From assembly GCA_002407855.1 (NCBI GenBank), contig DHPF01000015.1, positions 32,174 through 96,173 of the forward strand: DNA of 64,000 bases, in the 5' to 3' direction. Position numbers and translations under genes: made by a program. This DNA is from Bacteroidales bacterium UBA5371. GTDB taxonomy: Bacteria > Bacteroidota > Bacteroidia > Bacteroidales > P3. This document shows positions 16,440 to 25,900 of this stretch, piece after piece. The notes under the pieces are model-generated. The model worked only from the letters and a program-made list of their open reading frames with translations. It made no database searches and had not been told where the DNA came from. Within the stretch, counting starts at the first letter, position 1. The number at the start of each line of letters is the position of its first letter.

Positions 16440-16468
16440 AACACCTCTAACTAAGAATATAATAATTT

Positions 16469-16498
16469 AAAGGGATACAAACAAGTATCCCTTTTTTG
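16469..16498 (+). terminator. Terminator after the sod pair
   Basis: AAAGGGATAC and GTATCCCTTT around a 6-base loop form a perfect stem followed by a T-run. Confidence 0.85.
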
Positions 16499-16573
16499 TT
16501 TTTCTTTACCTAAAGGGAAATAAAATAATCTATGCTCATTCTTAATTTGAGTTTACTGATATTTGATTTCCAT

Positions 16574-16660
16574 AAATTAACTCTTAGTTTCGTTAAATTA
16601 GAATCAAGATTCAATAAATTAACTCTTAGTTCCATAAAATTAAAACTAAGATTTAAATTA
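16574..16660. repeat. Intergenic 21-bp phased repeat, mixed orientation units
   Basis: AAATTA recurs at 16574, 16595, 16616 and 16637, exactly 21 bp apart each time. The sequence after it alternates between AACTCTTAGTT, GAATCAAGATTC, AACTCTTAGTT and AAAACTAAGATT; the first and last forms contain CTTAG/CTAAG cores that are reverse complements. A fifth AAATTA follows at 16655 out of phase. It lies between the sod terminator and the ackA promoter. Confidence 0.75.
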
Positions 16661-16666
16661 AGTAGT

Positions 16667-16697
16667 TTTGTCCTTTAAGATATTCTTTTTAATTTTG
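16667..16697 (+). promoter_or_regulatory. Promoter of ackA
   Basis: TTTG at 16667-16670, a 19-bp spacer and TAATTTTG at 16690-16697 match the Bacteroidota consensus, 43 bp upstream of the ATG. It starts directly after the phased repeat. Confidence 0.75.
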
Positions 16698-16740
16698 CAA
16701 GCTTAAAGTTCTAAATTTAAAAATCTAAAATAAGAAAATC

Positions 16741-17940
16741 ATGAATGTATTAGTGTTGAACTGTGGCAGTTCTTCTATTAAGTATCAGTTGGTTGATATG
16801 ACTAACGATGCAGCTGTATTAGCAAAAGGTTTGGTTGAAAGAATAGGTCTGGAAATGGGAGAGTTTACTCATCGTCCCGAAGGAAAAGACAAACATTATG
16901 TTCAATGCCCTATTCCCACACATAAGGTTGGTATAGATTTAATTTTAAATGCTTTAATTGATGAGAAAATAGGTGTAATTAAATCTTTAAATGAAATTAA
17001 TGCTTGTGGTCATAGAGTGGCTCATGGAGGTGAAGTATTTAAGACATCTGTTATAGTTGGCATTGAGGAAAAAGTTAAGATAAAAGAACTTTGTGCATTA
17101 GCTCCATTACACAACCCAGCAAATCTTGAAGGAATTGAAGCTATGGAAGCATTACTTCAAGGTGTTCCACAAGTAGCTGTTTTCGACACTTCTTTCCATC
17201 AAACCATGCCAGAGGAAGCATTTATGTATGCAATAGACTACAAATACTACACTGAGGATAAAATACGCCGTTATGGTTTTCACGGAACAAGCCATAAGTT
17301 TGTTGCTCAAAAGGCTGCCCGATTAGCTGGATTGGACATCAATAACTCAAAGATAATCAGTTGCCATTTAGGAAATGGAGCTTCTATTTGTGCAGTGGAA
17401 AATGGTAAATCAGTAGATACCTCAATGGGATTTACACCTGTTGAAGGTTTAGTTATGGGAACAAGAGCAGGAGACTTTGATATTGGAGCATTTCTTTACA
17501 TTTGTGAGAAGGAAGGGCTGAATATTACAGCAGCAAATAATCTAATCAATAAAAAATCAGGTCTTTTAGGACTAAGTGGTCATTCTGATATGAGAGAAGT
17601 TTGTCAAGGAAAGAACAATGGAGTAAAGAGAGATGTGGTTGCTTTTGATTTGTTCTGCAACAGGGTTAGAAAATATATTGGAGGCTATGCTGCAACAATG
17701 GGAGGAGTTGATTTAATCCTATTTACAGGAGGTATTGGCGAAAATGCTGATGATGTTCGTGAGAAGATTTGTGAAAAATTAGAATTCATAGGAGTTGAAT
17801 TTGATGCAAATGTTAATAAAGGTCAAAGAGGTGTTGATTTAATGCTTTCAAAACCTTCTTCTAAGGTTAAGGTTATGATGGTTTCTACTAACGAAGAGTA
17901 TGTTATTGCACAAGATACTTATGCTTTAGTAAAGAAATAA
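16741..17940 (+). CDS. ackA: Acetate kinase
   Basis: 399 residues, standard length. Converts acetyl phosphate and ADP to acetate and ATP, the energy-yielding end of acetate fermentation. The phosphate-binding start NVLVLNCGSSSIKYQLVD, the second signature RRYGFHGTSHKFVAQKAA, HLGNGASICAVENGKSVDTS and the GGIGENADDVRE motif are all present. The usual partner phosphotransacetylase (pta) is not adjacent; instead the gene is followed without any gap by an acyltransferase and then aspS. Confidence 0.97.
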   Translation: MNVLVLNCGSSSIKYQLVDMTNDAAVLAKGLVERIGLEMGEFTHRPEGKDKHYVQCPIPTHKVGIDLILNALIDEKIGVIKSLNEINACGHRVAHGGEVFKTSVIVGIEEKVKIKELCALAPLHNPANLEGIEAMEALLQGVPQVAVFDTSFHQTMPEEAFMYAIDYKYYTEDKIRRYGFHGTSHKFVAQKAARLAGLDINNSKIISCHLGNGASICAVENGKSVDTSMGFTPVEGLVMGTRAGDFDIGAFLYICEKEGLNITAANNLINKKSGLLGLSGHSDMREVCQGKNNGVKRDVVAFDLFCNRVRKYIGGYAATMGGVDLILFTGGIGENADDVREKICEKLEFIGVEFDANVNKGQRGVDLMLSKPSSKVKVMMVSTNEEYVIAQDTYALVKK

Positions 17941-18507
17941 ATGAGAAGATTTTTCGGAAGTTTTTTCTTATGGATTTGTGGCTGGAAGCTTATTGGAAAG
18001 CCTGAAAAGCAAATGCAGAAATGTGTTTTTATAGAAGCTCCTCACACTTCTATGTGGGATTTTGTTTGGGGTTGCCTTGGGCTTTGGAAGTTAAAAGTAA
18101 AGCCTAAGTTCTTAATAAAAAAAGAATTATTTGTGTTCCCCTTTGGAATATTACTTAGAGGTTTAGGAGGCTTGCCTGTTGATAGAGGAAGAAGCTCTAA
18201 TATGGTAGACCAAGCAGTAGAGATGTTTAATACAAAAGAAAGATTCTCATTAGTCATTACTCCTGAAGGCACAAGAAAATACACTGAGCATTGGAAAAAA
18301 GGATTTTATCATATTGCATTTAAAGCAAATGTGCCAATCTATCTTGCATATCTTAACTATCAGAAAAAGGAGGGCGGAGCTGGAAAAATCTTTTATCCAA
18401 CAGGCAACTACGAGAAAGATATATTGGAAATACAAGAGTTCTATAAAGATAAGGTAGCAAAATATCCTGAGAACTTCAATTTGAGTAAGCAGTATCAAAA
18501 TAAATAA
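17941..18507 (+). CDS. PlsC-like 1-acyl-glycerol-3-phosphate acyltransferase family protein
   Basis: 188 residues. The acyltransferase HxxxxD motif is HTSMWD (His35, Asp40), and the substrate-binding PEGTR motif is at 108-112, with GGLPVDRGRS near 76. This is the lysophospholipid acyltransferase fold without an N-terminal membrane anchor; the short hydrophobic start (FFGSFFLWICGW) may associate with the membrane. It probably acylates a lysophospholipid or related lipid; the substrate is not known. Its ATG directly abuts the ackA stop codon, so it is probably translationally coupled to ackA. aspS starts 6 bp after its stop. Confidence 0.85.
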   Translation: MRRFFGSFFLWICGWKLIGKPEKQMQKCVFIEAPHTSMWDFVWGCLGLWKLKVKPKFLIKKELFVFPFGILLRGLGGLPVDRGRSSNMVDQAVEMFNTKERFSLVITPEGTRKYTEHWKKGFYHIAFKANVPIYLAYLNYQKKEGGAGKIFYPTGNYEKDILEIQEFYKDKVAKYPENFNLSKQYQNK

Positions 18508-18513
18508 TATTAT

Positions 18514-20265
18514 ATGTTAAGAACACATACTTGTGGAGAATTAAACCTAAGTAATTGTAATCAAGAAGTAACTTTAAGTGGCTGGGCGCAACGTTCAAGG
18601 GACTTGGGCGGAATGACTTTTATTGATTTAAGAGATCGTTATGGTATAACACAATTAGTTTTTAATATGGAAACTAATTCTGATTTATGCCTTAGAGCAA
18701 GAAAGATAGGAAGAGAATATGTAGTCCAAGCAAAAGGAGTTGTTTCTGAAAGAAGCAGTAAGAATTCTAAAATCCCAACAGGAGACATTGAAATTATTGT
18801 TCAAGAAATAATAGTTCTTAATCCTTCTAAAATACCACCCTTTACAATAGAAGACAATACTGATGGAGGAGATGAGCTAAGAATGAAGTATCGTTACTTA
18901 GACCTTAGAAGAAATGTGGTTAAGCAAAATATGTATCTTCGTCATAAGCTTTCCATTTTGGTAAGAAATTATATGAATGATTTGGACTTTATGGAAATAG
19001 AAACTCCCTATCTTATTGGTTCAACACCTGAAGGAGCAAGAGATTTTGTAGTTCCATCAAGAATGAATCCAAACGAATTCTATGCACTCCCACAATCTCC
19101 CCAAACCTTCAAGCAGCTACTTATGATTTCGGGTTACGATCGCTATTTCCAAATAGTTCGTTGTTTTAGGGATGAAGACCTTAGGGCAGACCGCCAACCA
19201 GAATTTACACAAATAGACTGCGAAATGTCATTCGTTGAGCAGGAAGACATACTAAATACATTTGAAGGCTTAATAAACCATCTTTTCAATAAAATAAAAG
19301 GAATCAACTTTGGTTCTTTCCCAAGAATGCCTTACGCCGATGCGATGAAATACTATGGTTCCGACAAGCCAGACACTCGTTTTGAAATGAAATTTGTGGA
19401 ACTCAACGATATTGCAAAAGGAAACGGATTCTCAGTATTTGATAATGCAGAACTTGTTGTTGGTATTTGTGCAAAAGGATGTGCAGAATACACAAGAAAA
19501 CAATTGGATGAACTAACAGAATTTGTAAAACGTCCACAAGTAGGAGCCACTGGATTAGTATATATTAAATGTAATAATGATGGAACTATAAAATCCTCAG
19601 TAGATAAGTTCTTTTCGGAAGATAAGTTAAGAGAAATTGCTTCTAAGCTTGGAGCAGAAAAGGGAGACCTTATTCTAATTATGGCAGGTAAGGAAGAAAG
19701 AACTCAAATAGCTTTATGTTCATTGCGTTTGGAGATGGGAGAAAGACTAAACCTTAGAGACCCAAACCAATACTCACCACTTTGGGTTGTAGATTTTCCA
19801 CTTTTGGAATGGGATGAAGAAACAGACAGGTTCTATGCTAAGCATCACCCATTCACAGCTCCAAAACCAGAAGACTATCCCAACCTCTTTACCAAAACAA
19901 AAGAAGTTAGAGCCAATGCATACGATTTGGTAATAAATGGAGTAGAAATTGGAGGAGGCTCAATTCGTATCTTCGATAAGAATATGCAAAAAGATATGTT
20001 TAAGGTCTTGGGATTTAGTGAAGAAGAAGCACAAAAACAGTTTGGATTTCTTTTAGATGCCTTTGAATATGGTGCACCACCACATGGAGGAATAGCATTT
20101 GGCTTTGATAGGCTTTGTTCCATATTTGCAGGAGTTGAAACCATAAGAGACTTTATAGCTTTTCCAAAGAACAATAATGGAAGAGACACCATGATAAACT
20201 CTCCATCCAAAATCTCCCAAGCCCAACTTGATGAATTACAAATTAAACTCATTGTAAAAGAGTAA
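18514..20265 (+). CDS. aspS: Aspartate--tRNA ligase
   Basis: 583 residues, the length of bacterial-type AspRS with the inserted GAD domain. The N-terminal anticodon-binding OB fold (GWAQRSRDLGGMTFIDLRDR) is followed by the catalytic domain. It has ETPYLIGSTPEGARDF, motif 2 (FRDEDLRADRQPEFTQIDCE) near residue 220 and motif 3 (PPHGGIAFGFDRL) near 528. It charges tRNA-Asp in the cytoplasm. It is the third gene of the ackA unit; terminator at 20285-20309. Confidence 0.97.
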   Translation: MLRTHTCGELNLSNCNQEVTLSGWAQRSRDLGGMTFIDLRDRYGITQLVFNMETNSDLCLRARKIGREYVVQAKGVVSERSSKNSKIPTGDIEIIVQEIIVLNPSKIPPFTIEDNTDGGDELRMKYRYLDLRRNVVKQNMYLRHKLSILVRNYMNDLDFMEIETPYLIGSTPEGARDFVVPSRMNPNEFYALPQSPQTFKQLLMISGYDRYFQIVRCFRDEDLRADRQPEFTQIDCEMSFVEQEDILNTFEGLINHLFNKIKGINFGSFPRMPYADAMKYYGSDKPDTRFEMKFVELNDIAKGNGFSVFDNAELVVGICAKGCAEYTRKQLDELTEFVKRPQVGATGLVYIKCNNDGTIKSSVDKFFSEDKLREIASKLGAEKGDLILIMAGKEERTQIALCSLRLEMGERLNLRDPNQYSPLWVVDFPLLEWDEETDRFYAKHHPFTAPKPEDYPNLFTKTKEVRANAYDLVINGVEIGGGSIRIFDKNMQKDMFKVLGFSEEEAQKQFGFLLDAFEYGAPPHGGIAFGFDRLCSIFAGVETIRDFIAFPKNNNGRDTMINSPSKISQAQLDELQIKLIVKE

Positions 20266-20284
20266 TAATAAGTCTATGAAATTT

Positions 20285-20309
20285 AAGCCTTAGTTATCTA
20301 AGGCTTTTT
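20285..20309 (+). terminator. Terminator after aspS
   Basis: AAGCCTTAG and CTAAGGCTT around TTAT, followed by TTT, 19 bp after the aspS stop. Confidence 0.85.
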
Positions 20310-20352
20310 ACTTTTATAAATGAGCATTAAATTAGACAAAATGTAAAACATA

Positions 20353-20384
20353 TTTGTCATAATGAAAAATAATTTATACTTTTG
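20353..20384 (+). promoter_or_regulatory. Promoter of the membrane protein/XRE pair
   Basis: TTTG at 20353-20356, a 20-bp spacer and TACTTTTG at 20377-20384 match the Bacteroidota consensus, 38 bp before the ATG at 20423. Confidence 0.7.
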
Positions 20385-20422
20385 CATCGTTAAAACAATA
20401 TTAATAATTAAAATGTTTAAGT

Positions 20423-20914
20423 ATGAAAAAGACTTTTCTGTTTCCATCTTATTTTAGGAAAATAGGTTGGATAATTTCAATCACTACATTATTGTATTTC
20501 TTAATTGGAGTAATTTTCTTTGCAGCGAAGTATGACTTTAATTTTAAGATGCCTGCAATAGTTGGATATGGAGAAATCCCTTTTATTAGTGGGGAAACGA
20601 AGTATTTTATTTTAGCTCCTACTTCATTCATCACTACGCTTTTCCCTGTACTTATGATTATTGGATTTGTTTTTATTGCTTTCTCAAGGGAGAGAAATGA
20701 GGATGAATATGTTTCTAAAATTAGAGAAAGAGCTTTGGTTTGGTCGGTTCTAGTTACTTGTGTGATTCTTATTCTGTCTATTCTGCTTATCTATGGTATG
20801 ACTGCATTTTATGTTTTCTGGTTTGACTTCCTTTTCTTTTTACTTTTGTTTGTGATAAAGTTTAGGATAGATATTTTCAGGTTTAATCGTAGCGCAAAGA
20901 AAGATGAAGAATAA
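20423..20914 (+). CDS. Four-helix membrane protein, function unknown
   Basis: 163 residues with hydrophobic segments at about 14-33, 62-82, 107-127 and 128-145, and a basic C-terminus. I do not recognise the family. Small multi-pass proteins paired with a short XRE regulator, as here, are common in bacteria (for example DUF2178-type pairs), and the regulator usually controls the pair. Its last 11 bases overlap the start of the regulator gene. No enzymatic motif is visible. Confidence 0.75.
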   Translation: MKKTFLFPSYFRKIGWIISITTLLYFLIGVIFFAAKYDFNFKMPAIVGYGEIPFISGETKYFILAPTSFITTLFPVLMIIGFVFIAFSRERNEDEYVSKIRERALVWSVLVTCVILILSILLIYGMTAFYVFWFDFLFFLLLFVIKFRIDIFRFNRSAKKDEE

Positions 20915-21110
20915 TATTAGGGTTGAAAGGGCTATCTTGAAAATCTCCCAGCAGGAGTTAGCCGACAGGATTGGTGTTTCTCGTCAAACGATTAATGCTA
21001 TTGAGCTGGAAAAATATATTCCTTCGGCAACGGTTATTATGAAGATTGCTTTTGTTTTTGGCAAAAGGGTTGAAGATGTTTTTGCCTTAGAGGAGAGTGA
21101 TTGGAGATAA
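20904..21110 (+). CDS. Small XRE-family transcriptional regulator
   Basis: 68 residues, essentially a lone helix-turn-helix domain: RAILKISQQELADRIGVSRQ followed by TINAIELEKYIPS, with the typical tail AFVFGKRVEDVFALEE. This is the YozG/HTH_3 short class of regulators that sit beside small membrane proteins. The gene overlaps the preceding one by 11 bp, so translation is coupled. It probably represses its own promoter at 20353-20384, but no operator palindrome is obvious. Confidence 0.88.
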   Translation: MKNNIRVERAILKISQQELADRIGVSRQTINAIELEKYIPSATVIMKIAFVFGKRVEDVFALEESDWR

Positions 21111-21186
21111 ACTTAGTTTTATCAGTATCTTATCTTTTGAAAATTAAACTTCCTTTATTTTTTGCGAATCTTTAAGTAGTGATTTT

Positions 21187-21262
21187 AAATCTTTATAAGA
21201 AAAAATTGAAACTTGATTTTAGGAAAATGTCTCTTGGTTTTAATTTTCTAAATCTTTAATTC
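21187..21262. repeat. Intergenic 21-bp phased repeat
   Basis: Related segments AAATCTTTAT (21187), AAACTTGATT (21209), GTCTCTTGGTTTT (21229) and AAATCTTTAA (21250) recur every 20-22 bp. It lies between convergent genes, left of their shared terminator. Same family as 16574-16660. Confidence 0.6.
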
Positions 21263-21270
21263 AATAAAAT

Positions 21271-21303
21271 AAAAAAGGCTGAAATTATTGTCTCAGCCTT
21301 TTT
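21271..21303. terminator. Bidirectional terminator
   Basis: AAGGCTGA and TCAGCCTT around a 10-base loop, flanked by A-rich and T-rich tracts, between the XRE gene (+) and the MFS transporter (-). Confidence 0.8.
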
Positions 21304-21327
21304 CAATATCTAGTTATGTAAGGTTAT

Positions 21328-22707
21328 TTACTTTTTAATGTTTGGTAATTCCAAGCCATAGCCTTTCTTCTTGTCTTCAACCTTGAGCCATAAGCCCAAA
21401 AAGAATGCAAGAACTCCTAAGGATGCGAATATTAGCATTGGAATTGTGTAGTTGTATTGTCGTGGGTCTGTAACACCTTGATTGGTTGCTGTTAGGGCGT
21501 AACCAATAATTATTGGGAAAGCCATTAATCCAATATTCTGTATCCAGAAAATTACTGAATAGGCTGAGCCTAAGTATCTGTTTTCAACTAATTTTGGAAC
21601 AGAAGGCCATAGTGCAGCAGGAACTAACGAGAAACTAATTCCCAATACTATAATTGCTGAATAGGCAATCACAGGAGTAAAGCTCTCGGCAGGAACTAAT
21701 GCAAATATTAAATGGCAACAACACATTAGAATAGCTCCAACTATTAGCATTGTAGCTCCTTTTCCTTTATTATCCAAAAATGCTCCTAAAAGTGGTGTCA
21801 GTACCATTGCTCCTATTGGAAACCAAGAGAAAATATCGCTTGCTTCTGTATTGGTGATGTTTAATCGGCTTTCAAGCATATTGGCTGCAAATTTTTGGAA
21901 AGGGAATATTGCTGAATAATACAAAACACATAATCCTGCTACAATTAAAAATGTTCTGCTTGTGAATAGTTTTCCAATATCACTAATTTTGAATGGTTCT
22001 TCTGGTTCTTCTCCGCTTTCGCCAATTTGTTTTTCTAATTTCTTGTCCATAAAGAAATAAACTGTAAAACTGATTAATCCAATTACTAAAAGGATTAAGC
22101 AAAATAGTACTGATGAACTTACTGAATTGAAGTAATCTGCAATACGTGGGGAAAGGCGGAATACTGCAAACACTCCTAAACGAGCTATTGCCATTTCAAT
22201 TCCCATTGCTAAGGCTAATTCTTTTCCATTAAACCATTTTACAATTGCTTTTGATACAGTAACTCCAGCCATTTCAACTCCGCAACCAAATATCATAAAT
22301 CCAATTGAGGCAAGTTTGGCTGTTGCAGGAAAACTTGTCCAAAAAGAGTTTAGGAAGTTGTAAAGTGATGTTGTTTCAAAGCCAGGAGTAATAGCATAAA
22401 GTTTTATGCTTGCTCCAACTATCATAACAACTGCTGATAATATGGCAGTAAATCTTACTCCCATCTTATCTAAGATAATTCCTGCAAAAATCAAAAAGAA
22501 TGCAAAAACATTTAAGAAATACTCACTACTTGCAAATGTTCCGTAGGTTGAAGCAGACCATTTAAGGTTTGTTTCTAAAAGTGATTGCAATGGAGACAAT
22601 ACATCTACAAACATGTATGCAAAGAACATCATAGATGCAATTAGGATTAATGCTGTCCAACGAATCAAAGGACTATCCTTTAATAATTTTGTAACTTTTT
22701 CTGTCAT
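21328..22707 (-). CDS. MFS transporter, substrate unknown
   Basis: 459 residues with about 12 hydrophobic segments and a central cytoplasmic loop near residue 235-250 (KKLEKQIGESGEEPEEPFK). The between-helix motif after TM2 is GIILDKMGVRFTAILSA, which is the MFS motif A position. A second copy appears as GAFLDNKGKGATMLIVG in the other half. The overall look is of the group related to MFSD1/oxalate-formate-type carriers. I cannot name the substrate. A promoter box lies at 22737-22744. It is monocistronic and convergent with the XRE pair. Confidence 0.85.
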   Translation of the reverse strand: MTEKVTKLLKDSPLIRWTALILIASMMFFAYMFVDVLSPLQSLLETNLKWSASTYGTFASSEYFLNVFAFFLIFAGIILDKMGVRFTAILSAVVMIVGASIKLYAITPGFETTSLYNFLNSFWTSFPATAKLASIGFMIFGCGVEMAGVTVSKAIVKWFNGKELALAMGIEMAIARLGVFAVFRLSPRIADYFNSVSSSVLFCLILLVIGLISFTVYFFMDKKLEKQIGESGEEPEEPFKISDIGKLFTSRTFLIVAGLCVLYYSAIFPFQKFAANMLESRLNITNTEASDIFSWFPIGAMVLTPLLGAFLDNKGKGATMLIVGAILMCCCHLIFALVPAESFTPVIAYSAIIVLGISFSLVPAALWPSVPKLVENRYLGSAYSVIFWIQNIGLMAFPIIIGYALTATNQGVTDPRQYNYTIPMLIFASLGVLAFFLGLWLKVEDKKKGYGLELPNIKK

Positions 22708-22736
22708 ACTACTTATATTTAAATATTTTTAAGTTG

Positions 22737-22744
22737 CAAAGCTA
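22737..22744 (-). promoter_or_regulatory. -7 promoter box for the MFS gene
   Basis: TAGCTTTG on the minus strand matches TAnnTTTG, 29 bp upstream of the ATG at 22707. Confidence 0.5.
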
Positions 22745-22866
22745 TCAAATTTTTAGAGATAAGACTTTTATTCATTAAAAAAATATTTTCATATTATAAT
22801 TAAACATTTGATTGAAAGCATAATAATTCTTATAGAGAAAATAAAACAAATAAAAAAACTTTTGAT

Positions 22867-22899
22867 TTTGCGGAATTATTAAATAAACTTCTATCTTTG
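22867..22899 (+). promoter_or_regulatory. Promoter of secDF
   Basis: TTTG at 22867-22870, a 21-bp spacer and TATCTTTG at 22892-22899 match the Bacteroidota consensus, 42 bp before the ATG. Confidence 0.65.
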
Positions 22900-22941
22900 C
22901 AAGTTCAAAAATGGAATTTTTAAAACAAATAATTATATAAT

Positions 22942-25900
22942 ATGCAAAACAAAGGTGCTATCAAAATTATCGCAATTCTCTTTGCATTAGTGTGTTTATA
23001 TCAACTATCATTTACTTATTTTACTAAGAGAGTAGAGAGTGATGCAAAAGAATATGCTTTAAATAGTTATGCAAAAAGTCAGGCAAAATTGCTGGCTAAT
23101 GGAGATGCTTTACGTGAACAAGAACTTTTAGATTCAATATCAAATGAAAGAGAGCTTAACTATTTAGATTCCATTTCCGACAAGACTGTTTATAATTTTC
23201 TATGGATACGTCCCTTTACATATAAAGAATGTAAATCAAGAGAAGTAGGATTAGGTCTCGATTTAAAGGGAGGTATGAATGTTAAGATGGAGGTTTCTAC
23301 TGCAGATGTGGTTAAAAATCTTGCAACTAATCCCAACGACCCTGCATTCTTAAAGTTGTTTGATCAAGCTTCTGAACTACAAAAAACAAGTGGAAAGAAC
23401 TTCTTTGCTTGCTTTGAAGAAGTTGTTTTAAATACTGAAAAAACATCAAAAGTAAATCTCTCTGCATTTTTTAGAGTAAAATTAAAAGAAAGTGGCATTA
23501 CAACAAATTCTACCAATCAGGAGGTTTTAAACTCAATAAGAAAAGAATGTACAGATGCTTTTGATAGAACATTCCAAGTTTTAAGTAAACGTATCGACAA
23601 ATTTGGAGTTTCGGAGCCAACCATTCAAAAATTAGAATCGGCTGAAAGGATTTTGATAGAATTACCAGGTGTTTCTGACCCTCAACGTATAAGTCGATTG
23701 TTAGAAGGAACTGCTCAATTAGAGTTTTGGTTAGCAGGTGATGCAGGAAAGGTTTTCCAATCTTTGGCAGCAGCAGATGAATTTCTTGCTAATATTGGTG
23801 AAGAAAAAGATACATTAAATATTGTTGAGAATGATACTTTAAGTCTTGCAAAACCAATTGAACAGAAAAAAGACTCTATATTAAAAAATAAGAGACCATT
23901 ATTAGATTTATTCACAAGATTAAATAGAGGTGATTTGGCTCCTTCCGTTGTTGGAACAGCAACAGCTTCAAATCAGAAAGAAATAAATCGTCAATTAGAA
24001 AGAGCTTCTAAGGTTCTTCCACAAGATGTTACTTTCTTATGGAGCGCAAAGCCTATTTCTAAAACTAACGAATACGAATTATATGTAATACAATATACTA
24101 ATAAAGCAAAAACAGCTCTATTAGATGGTGATGTTATTGATGATGCTCGTCAAGATTTTGACCAACAAGGTCGTCCTGTCGTTTCAATGTCAATGAAAGC
24201 TGAGGCTGCAAGAAAATGGGGAAAGATTACAGGTTCAAACATTGGCAATAGCATTGCAATAGTTCTTGATGATCTTATTTATTCTGCTCCGAGAGTAAAT
24301 AGTGAAATTACAGGAGGTCGTTCTGAAATATCAGGAAGTTTTTCAATTGAAGAAGCAAAAGACTTAGCAAATATATTAAAGTCTGGTAAGCTAACTGCTC
24401 CAGCTAAGGTTGTACAAGAATCAATTGTAGGGCCATCATTAGGAGAAGAATCAATTAAAGCAGGATTAATTTCATTTATTCTTTCATTATTGGCTGTATT
24501 TGCATTTATGATATTCTTCTATCGTTTTGCAGGTGTTGCAGCATGTATTGCTTTATTAGTAAATCTATTCTTCTTATTTGGTATTCTTGCTTCCATTGGA
24601 GCTGTACTAACATTATCAGGTATTGCAGGTATTGTACTTACTTTGGCAATGGCGGTTGATGCCAACGTGATTATTAATGAGCGTATAAAGGAAGAGCTAA
24701 ATGCCGGAAAGAATATTCATAATGCAATTAATGATGGATATAAGGCATCGTATTCTGCAATTATAGACGGTAATGTTACAACACTTCTTACAGGGATTAT
24801 ATTAGCATATTTTGGAGCAGGTTCTGTTTTAGGTTTTGCAATTACATTATGTATAGGTATTCTTACATCATTCTTTACGAGTATATTTATCTCTCGTTTA
24901 GTTATGGAGGCTATGGTTAATAGTAAAAGACTTAAAGATAAACTTCAGTTTAAAAATAAACTATCTTCTAAGATTTATGGAAACCCTAATTTCCGCTTTG
25001 TTCAAAATGCAAAGAAACAATTGATAATTATGAGCAGTATTGTTCTTATTTTAACAGGTTTCTTAGTATTTAAAGGATTAAATTATGGAATTGATTTCAC
25101 TGGAGGACGTACATATATTATTAGGTTTGACCAAGATGTTAATGCAAACGATATTAGATCTTCATTAGGAGAAGAATTTAATTCTGAACCAGAAGTAAAG
25201 ACATTTGGCCCAAGCTATCAAGTAAAGGTTACTACAGACTATAAGGTAAAAGAAGATAATGAAAATGTTAAGCGTGAAGTTATCCAGAAATTATTTAATG
25301 GAACTAAACAATATTATGCTAATAAAGACATAACATTAGAGGAATTTCAATCAACTCAAAAATCTCCTCTTGGCATTATAAGCTCTGAAATTGTTGGACC
25401 AACAATCGCAGATGATATTAAAAAATCTGCTGTAATTGCAGTAATTGTTTCATTGATTGCTATTTTTATATACATTGCTATTCGTTTCCGTAATTGGAAA
25501 TATAGTTTGGGAGGAATACTTGCATTGGCATTTGATGCTTTCTTTACAATAGGGATGTTTTCCGCATTAGATGGAGTGCTCCCATTTAGTATGGATGTAG
25601 ATATGAATTTTATTGCGGCAATACTAACAATTATTGGTTTCTCAATTAATGATACTGTAGTAATTTTTGACCGGGTACGTGAAAACCTTAAATTATACCC
25701 TAACAGAGATTATGGTGAAGTTATGAATATGTCAATCAATCAAACTTTAAGTAGAACTATTAACACGGTTTTCACAGTATTTATCTCACTTGTTATTATT
25801 TTAATTTTTGGAGGAGATGTTTTAAGAGGCTTTGCATTTGCATTAACAATAGGTACTGTTTCAGGATCATTCTCTACATTATTTATATCAAGCCCGATAG

